From the NCBI GenBank assembly GCA_004524595.1, contig SDOA01000093.1:1-16943 (forward strand): a stretch of 16,943 nucleotides of DNA, read 5' to 3'. The notes beneath the pieces were generated by a model. That model did no database searches and was not told the origin of the DNA. It worked only from the letters and a program-made list of their open reading frames with translations. The stretch comes from Candidatus Thorarchaeota archaeon (lineage in GTDB: Archaea; Asgardarchaeota; Thorarchaeia; Thorarchaeales; Thorarchaeaceae). Positions 7,075 through 15,345 of the stretch are shown here, piece after piece. Every line of letters starts with the position of its first letter. Positions within the stretch are counted from its first letter, which is position 1. The translations under genes were made by a program, and so were the position numbers.

Positions 7075-9375
7075 ATGAACCAAAAACAAGCAATCGCAGG
7101 GATACTACTCGTTCTGCTCATTGTCAGTAGCATTTATGCAGTATTCATTCTAAGTCAGTCATCTGAATCGGATGATGTCACAGCTCCAATAGTCACAATA
7201 ATATCACCAACTAATAATACCATGGTATCAGGGCAGGTTACAATTTCATTCAACACTACAGATGACAGTCCAATTACAACTTACGAAATCAGGATAGATT
7301 CTATCTTAAAGTCTAATGAACAAGCATATAGTTGGGATACAACAATGGAACTCAACGGTGTTCATGTTCTTTTTTGTCGAGCTATGGATAATTTTTCCAA
7401 TTGGGGAGAAGCCATAGTATCAGTTATGGTAAATAATACAGAAACCATCAATCATGCACCGATTGTTACAATTGACACACCAGGACAAGATGAGATTGTC
7501 ACAGGTACAGTGCTAATCTCAGTGTCGGTCGATGATGAAGAATCTCTTAATCCTAGTATCTTCATAGATAACGAGTATATCTCAGGTACTGGAAGTTTTC
7601 TGTGGAATACAGAATTCTGGTCCAATGATATCCATACCATTTCAGCAAATGTCACCGATAGTGGAGGTCTCACAGGATCTGACTCAATTCAAGTCACTGT
7701 TGATAATAAAGTGGCTCTACTAAACTTCACCGGAGAATTCAAGGTGATGACCTATAATATTGAGCAATCAGGGATTAATGAAGATTGGAAAGAAGTGGTT
7801 AAGGAAGAGAATCCTGATATTATGATACTGGTTGAGACAGGTACTTGGGAAGACAATAACGACCTTCTTCTCAATGAGGCAATTGACGAATTGAATGATT
7901 ATTTTGTAGACGAGGTACCTTACATCGGATATTGTGCACAGGGTGTTGCATACTCGACAAGTGGTGAAGCCATTCTTAGTCGTTTTCCAATATTAGACTT
8001 CATTCAGATTCCAATTGTTCCCCTTGATGATGAGACCAGCTATGATGTGACGCATGATTTCATTCATGCTGTTGTAAATGTGAATGGTACCATTATCCAT
8101 CTCATCGGAGCACATCTCAAAGCAAGCAGTGGCGTAGAGAACGAACAGAGAAGAGAGTGGGAGATGGAAGGTATCATCAATTATATGGATAATCTTGGAG
8201 ATGTTCCCATCATGTTCATGGGAGATCTCAACTCGTTCTCTCCTGCTGACACAGGAGAACTTGCACCTCTTGGAGACCTTGGCTATGGCCCCTTGACCAT
8301 GTTACTCTATCCTGAAGATCCAACTTACGGGCAGTATTCATCAGAAATGCATAATTTCACGGATGTGTTTCGCACACTTAATCCTATAGACCCAGGCTAT
8401 ACCTATGGTCATCAAAGCCCAAGCTATCTATCACGCATTGATTATATTGTCGCAAATGACTTCTTCGCGGATTACCTTATCAACTCGACATGTGGAGATA
8501 CTCCACATGCATACACTGGCTCAGATCATTATTCTGTTGATGTCTGGTTAGGATGGGAGTCAACTAATACTTCAGATATTACGCCACCTGTTCAAGTCAC
8601 TGGTCTAAATGCATTTGCAAATTATACATCTCAAGTCGATCTTTGGTGGGATGCAAATAATGAGACAGATCTTTATCGATACATTGTCTATCGAGATAGT
8701 GTGAAAATTGCGGAGGTCATAACCACATGGTATAATGATACAGGGCTTGCTTCAAATACAACATTTTCCTATCAGGTTTCAGCTATTGACATCAATGGTA
8801 ATGAAGGTCAGAAATCGGTAATGGTCAATGTGACTACATGGACAATTCACCCAAGTGAGGCTGTTGTAATCAATGAAATACTACCGGACCCATATAGCAT
8901 ATTCACTGATGAGTGGATAGAACTGTACAATCCTACTGGAGAAGATATTGATCTAGCTGGGTATATCTTAGATGATATCATTGGGGGAGGTACAGCACCA
9001 TATACAATTCCTGAAGATACAATCATACCGGGATATGGATTCCTGCTATTCTACCTTGCTGAGACAGGAGTTGCCTTGAACAATGCAGGGGACACTGTCA
9101 ATTTAATCAAACCTGACGGTGTGACTGTTCTAGATAGCTATACCTATTCGTCCTCCTCAGATGATATTAGTCACGGAAGAGAGAAGGATGGAGGACTCCC
9201 ATGGATTACATTCTCGAATCCAACACCAGGCGCAAGTAACAACGAAGCAATATTTAATCTCCATAAATCATTTGTAGATAGTTTTCCCATCGAGTGTTTT
9301 ATCAAAGAAATCACCATAATAATCTTAGAACCGGTATATTGGCCAAAAAGTGTCAGCCAAAAGACTTCTATCTAG
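7075..9375 (+). CDS. Secreted Ig-like/EEP nuclease/FnIII/lamin-tail domain protein
   Basis: This 766-residue exported protein starts at ATG 7075, with GTGGAG 9 bases upstream; an in-frame GTG at 7060 lies within that site. Residues 6-26 are a signal peptide or membrane anchor. Two Ig-like domains follow (about 37-121 and 128-212), rich in N-x-S/T sequons. An endonuclease/exonuclease/phosphatase domain (222-495) keeps every expected residue: Asn228 in TYNIEQ, Glu254 in LVETG, His347 in GAHLK, Asp384 and Asn386 in MGDLN, Asp456 in RIDYI, and Asp484-His485 in SDH. A fibronectin type III domain (about 503-588) and a lamin-tail domain (596-720) that begins VVINEILPDP come next. The last 45 residues lack a membrane helix or sorting signal and look unlike the rest. 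EEP domains cut phosphodiester bonds of nucleic acids or phospholipid headgroups. With lamin-tail partners, as in bacterial extracellular nucleases, a DNase acting outside the cell is most likely. Confidence 0.88.
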   Translation: MNQKQAIAGILLVLLIVSSIYAVFILSQSSESDDVTAPIVTIISPTNNTMVSGQVTISFNTTDDSPITTYEIRIDSILKSNEQAYSWDTTMELNGVHVLFCRAMDNFSNWGEAIVSVMVNNTETINHAPIVTIDTPGQDEIVTGTVLISVSVDDEESLNPSIFIDNEYISGTGSFLWNTEFWSNDIHTISANVTDSGGLTGSDSIQVTVDNKVALLNFTGEFKVMTYNIEQSGINEDWKEVVKEENPDIMILVETGTWEDNNDLLLNEAIDELNDYFVDEVPYIGYCAQGVAYSTSGEAILSRFPILDFIQIPIVPLDDETSYDVTHDFIHAVVNVNGTIIHLIGAHLKASSGVENEQRREWEMEGIINYMDNLGDVPIMFMGDLNSFSPADTGELAPLGDLGYGPLTMLLYPEDPTYGQYSSEMHNFTDVFRTLNPIDPGYTYGHQSPSYLSRIDYIVANDFFADYLINSTCGDTPHAYTGSDHYSVDVWLGWESTNTSDITPPVQVTGLNAFANYTSQVDLWWDANNETDLYRYIVYRDSVKIAEVITTWYNDTGLASNTTFSYQVSAIDINGNEGQKSVMVNVTTWTIHPSEAVVINEILPDPYSIFTDEWIELYNPTGEDIDLAGYILDDIIGGGTAPYTIPEDTIIPGYGFLLFYLAETGVALNNAGDTVNLIKPDGVTVLDSYTYSSSSDDISHGREKDGGLPWITFSNPTPGASNNEAIFNLHKSFVDSFPIECFIKEITIIILEPVYWPKSVSQKTSI

Positions 9376-9408
9376 CATAATACATACATACTTTCAGTGG
9401 AGGATTTC

Positions 9409-9834
9409 ATGTTGGTATCATTTGATAGCAAAGAGCAACTTATGGAAGTATTTCACAAGTTTTGGGCTGAAGCCAAAAAAGAAACTGAAGTCATGGAGAA
9501 ACTTGCAAAATCACAAGTGGTCGTTCGATTTGATATTGAAGACCCGGAGGCACACCTAACCATAAATTTCAGAGACCCTGGGCCAGGTGGAGAGATAGGT
9601 ACACTCTCGTTTGATAGTGAAGTGGAGCCTGAAATCACTGTTTGGTCAAAATCTGAAACAACGAATAAGTTCTGGCAGGATAAGTTGAGTACAACTGTTG
9701 CAATGGCGAGAGGTCAAGTAAAGCTTGAGGGATCAGTTTCCAAAGCCCTTGGTTTACTCTCAAAGATAAAACCATTATACAAAATATATCCTGAAGTATT
9801 AAGGGAGATGGGATTGACGCACCTTATTCTATAA
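9409..9834 (+). CDS. SCP2 sterol-binding-domain-like protein
   Basis: This is a soluble 141-residue protein. ATG 9409 is chosen because GGAGG (9399-9403) lies 5 bases upstream; a GTG at 9397 would overlap that site. The central part, with LTINFRDPGPGGEIGTLSF and then EITVWSKSETTNKFWQDKLS, is followed by VAMARGQVKLEGSVSKALGL. This strand pattern with a late G-x-x-x-x-x-G helix is typical of the SCP2 fold, which holds lipids or acyl chains in a hydrophobic tunnel. Family members in Archaea are mostly of unknown function; a lipid-carrier or acyl-CoA-related role is an inference. The gene starts 33 bases after the nuclease gene and 24 bases before the metallo-beta-lactamase gene on the same strand, so co-transcription with at least the latter is likely. 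No signal peptide is present. Confidence 0.65.
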   Translation: MLVSFDSKEQLMEVFHKFWAEAKKETEVMEKLAKSQVVVRFDIEDPEAHLTINFRDPGPGGEIGTLSFDSEVEPEITVWSKSETTNKFWQDKLSTTVAMARGQVKLEGSVSKALGLLSKIKPLYKIYPEVLREMGLTHLIL

Positions 9835-9858
9835 GATTGAATTCTTGAGAGAGAGAAA

Positions 9859-10818
9859 ATGAATGATTTACGTGTTGTAGATGACCTGACTATCACCATA
9901 CTGGTTGACAATGTGATTGAATGGTCTGGTAGTGAAAATCATGACAATGTAATGACTACGAATCAATGGGTGAAGGGAAAGAAAGCAAACCCAATTCATG
10001 TGTTTGGAGGTCATGGCTTGGCATTTCTCATCCAGACCCAAATTGGTAATGACACGTATGAGATACTCTATGATACAGGACCATCCGGAGAAATAATAAG
10101 CCATAATATTGAAGCACTAGGTCTTGATATTTCTGATGTAGATGCAATTGTCATGAGTCATGGTCACTGGGACCATTTTGGTGGTCTATTAGAGGTTTTG
10201 AAGAAGATAGGTCATAAGAATGTGCCAGTCTATATTCATCCAAGAATGATGGCTCCAAGACGAACCGCGACTCAGACAGAACAGGGAATGAAAATCATTA
10301 ACTTTCCAGCAGTACCAACACTCGATGAGATAAAATTAGCTGGTGGTACACCGGTTATATCAATAGAGCCAGTGATGCTTGCAGGTAAAACAATTCTAAG
10401 GACAGGAGAGATCCCTCGTCTTAATGAATATGAGATTGGTTTTCCAAATCATCAAGCTCTTGTAGATGGAAACTGGATTGATGATTCGAAGGTCATAGAT
10501 GACAACTGTCTTGCAATTCTCACTAAGCAGGGCCTTGTCATCGTGACTGGTTGCGCACATTCAGGGATAGTAAATTCAATCTATGAAGCAATCAATCTCA
10601 CTGCAGAGAAGAGAGTGAGAGCAGTGATTGGCGGATTCCATCTAATGGGGAAGAATAATGCAATTCAAATCGAGAAGACCATTAAGGACCTTAAAGATAT
10701 CTCACCTGAGATGCTTGTACCCTGTCATTGTACAGGAGCTCCAGCCCAATATGCCATGAATCAGGAATTTCCTAAAGCATATGTCACAGGAAGTACAGGT
10801 AATCGGTATGTATTCTGA
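9859..10818 (+). CDS. Metallo-beta-lactamase-fold protein, dihydropterin-RFA-P synthase type (COG1237)
   Basis: This 319-residue cytoplasmic protein has the metallo-beta-lactamase metal signature MSHGHWDHFGG, giving His101, His103, Asp105 and His106. Further probable ligands are His234 in GCAHSG, His261 in GGFHLMG and His290 in PCHCTG. Asp72 in YDTGPSG marks the usual strand before the metal motif. The HGHWDH wording, the long insert (about 120-210) and GCAHSGIVN are characteristic of COG1237. Its Methanocaldococcus member MJ0301 is annotated as 7,8-dihydropterin-6-methyl-4-(ribofuranosyl)aminobenzene 5'-phosphate synthase, a step in tetrahydromethanopterin synthesis. That exact activity is inferred here, since COG1237 also occurs in bacteria lacking the pathway. 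The start at ATG 9859 follows a purine-rich GAGAGAGAG. The gene sits 24 bases after the SCP2-like gene, probably in one transcript. Confidence 0.85.
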   Translation: MNDLRVVDDLTITILVDNVIEWSGSENHDNVMTTNQWVKGKKANPIHVFGGHGLAFLIQTQIGNDTYEILYDTGPSGEIISHNIEALGLDISDVDAIVMSHGHWDHFGGLLEVLKKIGHKNVPVYIHPRMMAPRRTATQTEQGMKIINFPAVPTLDEIKLAGGTPVISIEPVMLAGKTILRTGEIPRLNEYEIGFPNHQALVDGNWIDDSKVIDDNCLAILTKQGLVIVTGCAHSGIVNSIYEAINLTAEKRVRAVIGGFHLMGKNNAIQIEKTIKDLKDISPEMLVPCHCTGAPAQYAMNQEFPKAYVTGSTGNRYVF

Positions 10819-10869
10819 AAGTTAGAACTCTCATGATGGTTCTCTCAATATTATGAACATACGATAAAG

Positions 10870-10920
10870 TATATTAGCAGATTTTCAGACATAGGAAATA
10901 TTAACCATAGTTAATGGTGA
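10870..10920 (+). promoter_or_regulatory. TATA box, palindrome and ribosome binding site of the DUF1858 gene
   Basis: TATATTA (10870-10876) predicts a transcription start near 10898. The palindrome ATTAAC-CATA-GTTAAT (10900-10915) lies immediately downstream and runs directly into GGTGA (10916-10920), which is 6 bases before ATG 10927. This placement suits a repressor site or a leader hairpin that controls access to the ribosome binding site. No regulator gene is adjacent. Confidence 0.45.
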
Positions 10921-10926
10921 GTAGTC

Positions 10927-11136
10927 ATGGCACAAGCTGTAAATAAACACATGAGTATTGCGGAAGTAGTAATGAAATGGCCAGAGTCTGCTGGTGCATT
11001 CATGGAGGCAGGTCTACACTGTTATGGATGTGCAGCTGCACGCTTCGAAACAATAGAACAAGGAGCACTGGCTCATGGCGTTGATCCCGATAAGCTGATT
11101 GAAGCAATCAATGAAGTGATTGAAGAGAAAGAGTAG
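10927..11136 (+). CDS. DUF1858 redox-disulfide domain protein
   Basis: This 69-residue protein consists of one DUF1858 domain (hybrid-cluster-protein-associated redox disulfide type). The family pattern is clear: MSIAEVVMKWPESAGAFME, then GLHCYGCAA with Cys32 and Cys35, then FETIEQGALAHGVDPDKL and a final helix. In the family the CxxC pair is thought to cycle between thiol and disulfide or bind a metal or cluster, often beside hybrid cluster or other redox proteins. No such partner lies in this window, so its role here is unknown. ATG 10927 has GGTGA 6 bases upstream. A promoter and a palindrome precede it and a hairpin follows 13 bases after the stop codon, so it is probably transcribed alone. 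The length matches other single-domain members. Confidence 0.88.
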   Translation: MAQAVNKHMSIAEVVMKWPESAGAFMEAGLHCYGCAAARFETIEQGALAHGVDPDKLIEAINEVIEEKE

Positions 11137-11149
11137 AAACTGAGTTGAC

Positions 11150-11174
11150 CCAGCCCTCAAAAAAGAAGGGCTGG
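11150..11174. terminator. Hairpin between convergent DUF1858 and panB genes
   Basis: CCAGCCCT (11150-11157) and AGGGCTGG (11167-11174) form a perfect G/C-rich 8-bp stem with the 9-base loop CAAAAAAGA. It lies 13 bases after the DUF1858 stop and 63 bases beyond the panB stop, so it may serve both strands. Downstream T content is modest (TTCGATACTATAATTTT). Confidence 0.6.
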
Positions 11175-11237
11175 TTCGATACTATAATTTTGGTATTGTC
11201 TAATTGATGATTCAAATAGTCGCACAATATTCAATGT

Positions 11238-12092
11238 CTATTCTCGCAGAGGCTTTGTTCTGCCGTAAAGACGTCCAGTTTCTTCCTCGGACATCTCAAA
11301 GCTATGTTCATGTTCAGGGAACACTTCATTCCTCACTTCTTCGGAATATTTTGTAACAGCATCTCTGATGACACTTCGAATGTTGGCATATTTTTTAACA
11401 AACTTTGGTTTAAAGTCTTCAAAGAGACCAAGCATATCCCATAACACCAAGACTTGACCATCACAATGGGGTCCAGCACCAATTCCGATTGTTGGAATGT
11501 CCACAGATTCGGTTATCACTTTTGCAGTTTCAGATGGTACTAACTCTATGACTATCGAAAAGGCTCCCGCTTCTTCTAGATTTTTCGCTTGTTCAACCAG
11601 GGCATTTGTCATCTCAGCAGTCCTTCCCTGTACACGATATCCACCGAGTTGGAAGATTGATTGCGGAGTCAAGCCAATATGACCCATGACTGGAATACCT
11701 GAATCGACAACTGCACGCACGATATCAACAACTCGTCCAGCACCCTCAATTTTGACAGACTCTGCTCCACCTTCTTGAAGCATGAGCGCACAATTCTCGA
11801 GCGCCTGTTCTTCGCTAATCTTGTAAGACATAAAGGGCATATCACCTATGATGAGAGAATCAGGTTTTGCACGTGAAACAGCCGCACAATGATGAATTAC
11901 ATCATCCAGAGTGACGGGAATAGTACTCTCATATCCAAGTAATGCGTTGCCTACTGAATCACCGACAAGAATCATGTCAACTCCACATTCACTCAGAATA
12001 GCAGCAGTGGGTGCATCATAAGCAGTGAGCATGACAATCTTCTTGCCCTTTTTCTTGAGTTCACGAATTTTGTGTGTTGTCTTTCTTGCCAA
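11238..12092 (-). CDS. panB: 3-methyl-2-oxobutanoate hydroxymethyltransferase (ketopantoate hydroxymethyltransferase)
   Basis: This 284-residue cytoplasmic enzyme transfers a one-carbon unit to 2-oxoisovalerate to make ketopantoate, the first committed step toward pantoate and coenzyme A. In Bacteria the donor is methylene-tetrahydrofolate; in archaea that use methanopterin the donor may differ. Family motifs are intact: KIVMLTAYDAPTA (18-30), LVGDSVGN with Asp45, IIGDMPFMSY with Asp84, VKIEG with Lys114, GHIGLTPQS with His138, QLGGYRVQGR, and VIELVP with Glu183. These correspond to the metal and substrate ligands known in E. coli PanB. The start is TTG 12092; the frame has no other start before the TATA-like sequence. 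The predicted transcription start lies only about 14 bases upstream, so the leader is very short. Length is normal for the family. No other pan gene is adjacent. Confidence 0.95.
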   Translation of the reverse strand: MARKTTHKIRELKKKGKKIVMLTAYDAPTAAILSECGVDMILVGDSVGNALLGYESTIPVTLDDVIHHCAAVSRAKPDSLIIGDMPFMSYKISEEQALENCALMLQEGGAESVKIEGAGRVVDIVRAVVDSGIPVMGHIGLTPQSIFQLGGYRVQGRTAEMTNALVEQAKNLEEAGAFSIVIELVPSETAKVITESVDIPTIGIGAGPHCDGQVLVLWDMLGLFEDFKPKFVKKYANIRSVIRDAVTKYSEEVRNEVFPEHEHSFEMSEEETGRLYGRTKPLRE

Positions 12093-12126
12093 ATCCGATT
12101 CGCCACATGTTTTTAGTATGATTGGT

Positions 12127-12136
12127 TATTTATATA
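12127..12136 (-). promoter_or_regulatory. panB: TATA box of panB
   Basis: On the minus strand TATATAAATA lies at 12136-12127, a near-ideal archaeal TATA box. The predicted transcription start is near 12106, leaving a leader of about 14 bases before TTG 12092. Only a weak GTGG (12106-12103) could serve as ribosome binding site. Confidence 0.6.
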
Positions 12137-12179
12137 GTTCCTATATCAGATATATAATGTATATACAATGTAGAGGGCT

Positions 12180-15158
12180 CTAGAGATCTATCTCCTTGCG
12201 ACGGAAATACCGCTTATATAATTCAATTCCTATGATAGTAGGGAGAGAGAGGAGTATGCATATTATCCAGTCATATGCTGTCAAGGGGATGATGTAAAAG
12301 TTGAGACCATATAGTGAAAGAATCTGATTCACTTCAGGGACATACATCAAGAGATAATGAGCAAGATAGATAAGACCTAGAAAAATCACAAATATCCATG
12401 TTCCTGGTTCACGAAGGCTCTTATGAATGGGCATATTGATCCTTCTGATCAGCAAGACGATTGTGCTCTCCACGATTAATATTACTGACAGGAGCATTGA
12501 TGTTGCTTTCATTAGAGTCCAAAGAGGACCTTCTGTACTATAAAAGAGATTAGGCTCTTCAGGTCTGAATATTGCCCAGAATCCAGTCATGTTCTCAGGA
12601 TTAACTTCTACAATACCAAGATAGCCAGTAAAAGTGAGAAAGTATACGATTGCTGCACCCATTGCCATCAAGAACACATTCAATGCCATTATCTTTCCAA
12701 GATTTCTCGTGATAATTTCTTGACTGTCTCGTGGTCTATCCTCCATTGCGCGAGGTGAAGTCCTATCGAAAACTAATGCGAGACCAGGGAATGAGTGTGT
12801 TGTGACAACAAGATAGATCTGTTGCCATTGACTTAGAATCTCTATATAACTTGGTAGGATAAAGAGTGCTCCAAAGAAGATGATACTTTCAAAGAGGTTG
12901 ATTGCAACATAGAAATAGATCATCATTCGTATCTTATTGAAGAGACCTCGACCCTGATGAACTCCTGAGACGATTGATGCAAAACTATCATCAGTGATGA
13001 CAATATCAGCAGCCTCTTTTGCAACATCAGTCCCTGTGATGCCCATCGCAATTCCTGCATCGCTCATTGCAAGGGCTAAGGCATCATTGACCCCATCTCC
13101 TGTCATCGCAACGACTTTGTTTTGATCCTGATATCGTTCAACGATGATCTGTTTATGCTCAGGATTCACTCGAGCAAAAACATTTGTTCGAGCAAAATCC
13201 TCATCATTAATATTATGAATTTGAGAACCTTCGACCACCAGTGAGTTCTGAGTAAACACTCCCAAGTCCATCGCAATCGTTTTAGCAGTAGCAGCAGCAT
13301 CTCCGGTGATCATAATCACATTGATACCAGCACTATGGCACGCACCGACTGCTTCCTTTACACCTTCACGAGGAGGATCAACGATGCATGCAAATCCCAA
13401 ATAGATAAGCTTGCTCTCCGTCTTTTCGCGCGCCTTATCGCCTGTCGGAACGGTTTCCATCTGTTTGTACGCAAGTGAAATGACTCTGTATCCTCTAGAT
13501 GCGAAATCGTTTGCTAGTATAATTACTCTATCAGCCAGACCAGGTGTCATAATGGATGGTGTGTCTTCACCATCTGCATATTCACAGAGAGAGAGAAGGA
13601 CCTCAGTAGCTCCCTTTACAAATGCAACAAATTTCTTTCCATCTTGACAGATTTTTGACATCCGTTTAAGCTCTGATTCAAATGGGAACTCTTCTACAAT
13701 AGTATATTTCTTTTTAATAGCTGATTCATCAATACCACTCTTTCTAAACAGGGTGAGTAGAGCAGCATCAGTAGGATCGCCAAGGGGTATCCAGATTGTC
13801 CCTTGGTCTGGAATCTCTTCTTTTACTATCTCGGAATCATTTGCAATTCCACTACAAGTGATAAGCCTAAAGAGACCCTTCCATCTGAAAACATCTTTTA
13901 CTGGCTCTTCTTCAATATCAGCAAGATTGGAGTTTGTAGCCCCTTTTAAGAGGTTTATATCGCCAGAAGGAGCATATCCATCACCATGAACAGAAAAGAG
14001 GTTCTTTGTATCCCAGCAGTATTTTACGGTCATCTGGTTTTTCGTCATGGTTCCAGTCTTGTCGCTACAGATGACACTAACACGACCAAGACTCTCAACA
14101 GCAGACAGGTCTCGAATTATGACTCCGCGCTTAGCCATTGCAAGAACGCCAGTGAGTAAGACAATCGTTGTCAGTAGAGGAATGTTGATTGGCATAATAG
14201 TCATCGCACGGGTGATTCCAGCCCCGATTCGTTCTGAGATTGTCTGAGGTGTAAAGATGAATGGTTCGCCACTGAGAATCGGGTAGACAACAACTTGCCA
14301 CAAGACTGAAACGGTCATTAGGATGATGGCAGCAATCCCGAGGTATTTGGCAAGAACGTTGACTTTTCTTCGCAGAGGAATATCACCTGTGTTTAGTGCC
14401 TCAAGTGTTCCCTGAATCTTACCAATTTCTGTATGACTACCAGTCGCGGTAGTGATAACAGTTGCCATGCCGGTTGCGACATAAGTCCCGAAAAAGACCA
14501 TATTCAATCGATCTGTAAGCATCGAATCTTTGGAAACATGAGAGTCCTCATTCTTCATCACTGGAACACTCTCTCCAGTGAGTGACGCCTCCTCAGTCAT
14601 CAGATTTGATGATGATATAATGCGTCCATCAGATGGGATTCTGTAGCCTTGTTCAAGCTTGATTATATCCCCTGGGACAATGTCGAGCGGAGAGATGTTT
14701 ACCTCTTTTCCATTCCTGATTACACGAGCTTCACCAGCAGATAACTGCTCCAAAGCCTCTAGTTTCTTCTGCGCACGGAATTGTTGAATCATAGCAACAA
14801 AAGCATTAACTCCAACAACTGCAAGCCATATAGTTGCTCCACCCATGGTATTTAGATCAGAGGGAAAGAGAATAGCTATAAGGATCAATGCAAATGAACT
14901 AATGATATAGATAGTAATGAGCCAGTTCAAAATTGGTGCAATATAGACCTGCCAGAAATCACCACGGTATTTAGGAATTGTATTTGGACCCACTTCTTGA
15001 AGACGTTGTTTTGCTTCTTCTGATGTAAGTCCTTGTTTTCTATCAACTTTGAGGGTTTCAAAGACTTCCTCAAGAGGCATTGAATAGTATGCTACTGCCG
15101 GTTCGGTCTCTGTGATGGCGTCTTCTTTTAACAAAGTAGGTACCTCTTGAGGTTTCAT
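12180..15158 (-). CDS. P-type cation-transporting ATPase (P2-like) with atypical ion-site motifs
   Basis: This 992-residue ion pump keeps the core machinery. It has an N-terminal cation-ATPase domain (about 22-70), the actuator loop TGES (194-197), the phosphorylation motif CSDKTGTMT with Asp366, KGATE (516-520) in the nucleotide-binding domain, MITGD (616-620), and the hinge TGDGVNDA (686-693). About ten membrane helices are present, as in P2 pumps for Ca2+, Na+ or H+. The ion pathway is unusual: helix 4 reads MPINIPLL instead of PEGLP, helix 6 reads VTTHSFPGLA instead of VTDGLPA, while helix 5 NLFES keeps the Asn and Glu of SERCA NVGE. The transported ion therefore cannot be assigned. ATG 15158 is preferred over TTG 15161. 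No clear ribosome binding site is seen and a weak TATA-like TTCATTTATC lies 20-30 bases upstream, so translation may be leaderless. Confidence 0.93.
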   Translation of the reverse strand: MKPQEVPTLLKEDAITETEPAVAYYSMPLEEVFETLKVDRKQGLTSEEAKQRLQEVGPNTIPKYRGDFWQVYIAPILNWLITIYIISSFALILIAILFPSDLNTMGGATIWLAVVGVNAFVAMIQQFRAQKKLEALEQLSAGEARVIRNGKEVNISPLDIVPGDIIKLEQGYRIPSDGRIISSSNLMTEEASLTGESVPVMKNEDSHVSKDSMLTDRLNMVFFGTYVATGMATVITTATGSHTEIGKIQGTLEALNTGDIPLRRKVNVLAKYLGIAAIILMTVSVLWQVVVYPILSGEPFIFTPQTISERIGAGITRAMTIMPINIPLLTTIVLLTGVLAMAKRGVIIRDLSAVESLGRVSVICSDKTGTMTKNQMTVKYCWDTKNLFSVHGDGYAPSGDINLLKGATNSNLADIEEEPVKDVFRWKGLFRLITCSGIANDSEIVKEEIPDQGTIWIPLGDPTDAALLTLFRKSGIDESAIKKKYTIVEEFPFESELKRMSKICQDGKKFVAFVKGATEVLLSLCEYADGEDTPSIMTPGLADRVIILANDFASRGYRVISLAYKQMETVPTGDKAREKTESKLIYLGFACIVDPPREGVKEAVGACHSAGINVIMITGDAAATAKTIAMDLGVFTQNSLVVEGSQIHNINDEDFARTNVFARVNPEHKQIIVERYQDQNKVVAMTGDGVNDALALAMSDAGIAMGITGTDVAKEAADIVITDDSFASIVSGVHQGRGLFNKIRMMIYFYVAINLFESIIFFGALFILPSYIEILSQWQQIYLVVTTHSFPGLALVFDRTSPRAMEDRPRDSQEIITRNLGKIMALNVFLMAMGAAIVYFLTFTGYLGIVEVNPENMTGFWAIFRPEEPNLFYSTEGPLWTLMKATSMLLSVILIVESTIVLLIRRINMPIHKSLREPGTWIFVIFLGLIYLAHYLLMYVPEVNQILSLYGLNFYIIPLTAYDWIICILLSLPTIIGIELYKRYFRRKEIDL

Positions 15159-15285
15159 CAAATGATAGAATCGCAGATAAATGAAACTCGAATGGTCCCA
15201 TCTTCCCGACTTGTGTAATTTGCAGTATATTCAGCCTTTTGAAGCTTTTCCGTAATAATAGAAAATTACCAGTGGCGATAGGTTC

Positions 15286-15338
15286 TTACGTGTTAAACAC
15301 AAATCACAAACAACGCACGTAATTCACTCTTTTAGGTG
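15286..15338 (+). promoter_or_regulatory. Nested inverted repeats and ribosome binding site before the subtilase gene
   Basis: TTACGTG (15286-15292) is inverted as CACGTAA (15316-15322) across 23 bases. A second palindrome, GTGTTAAACAC (15290-15300), overlaps the left arm. AGGTG (15334-15338) lies 7 bases before ATG 15346 and is the likely ribosome binding site. A possible TATA, GTATATTC (15225-15232), lies upstream and would put these repeats in the leader. A regulatory role is inferred from position only. Confidence 0.35.
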
Positions 15339-15345
15339 TAACATA

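Noticed and set aside
9240..9375. Frameshift as the cause of the odd nuclease C-terminus
   Set aside because: The other two plus-strand frames hit stops quickly and offer no membrane anchor or continuing domain, so no frameshift is supported.
12158..12167. TGTATATACA palindrome before panB
   Set aside because: It is A/T-rich, lies among several overlapping TATA-like words and cannot be told from chance.
12171..12182. TAGAG-GG-CTCTA at the P-type ATPase stop
   Set aside because: Stem of 5 with a 2-base loop is too short to form a stable hairpin as drawn; no T run follows on the minus strand.
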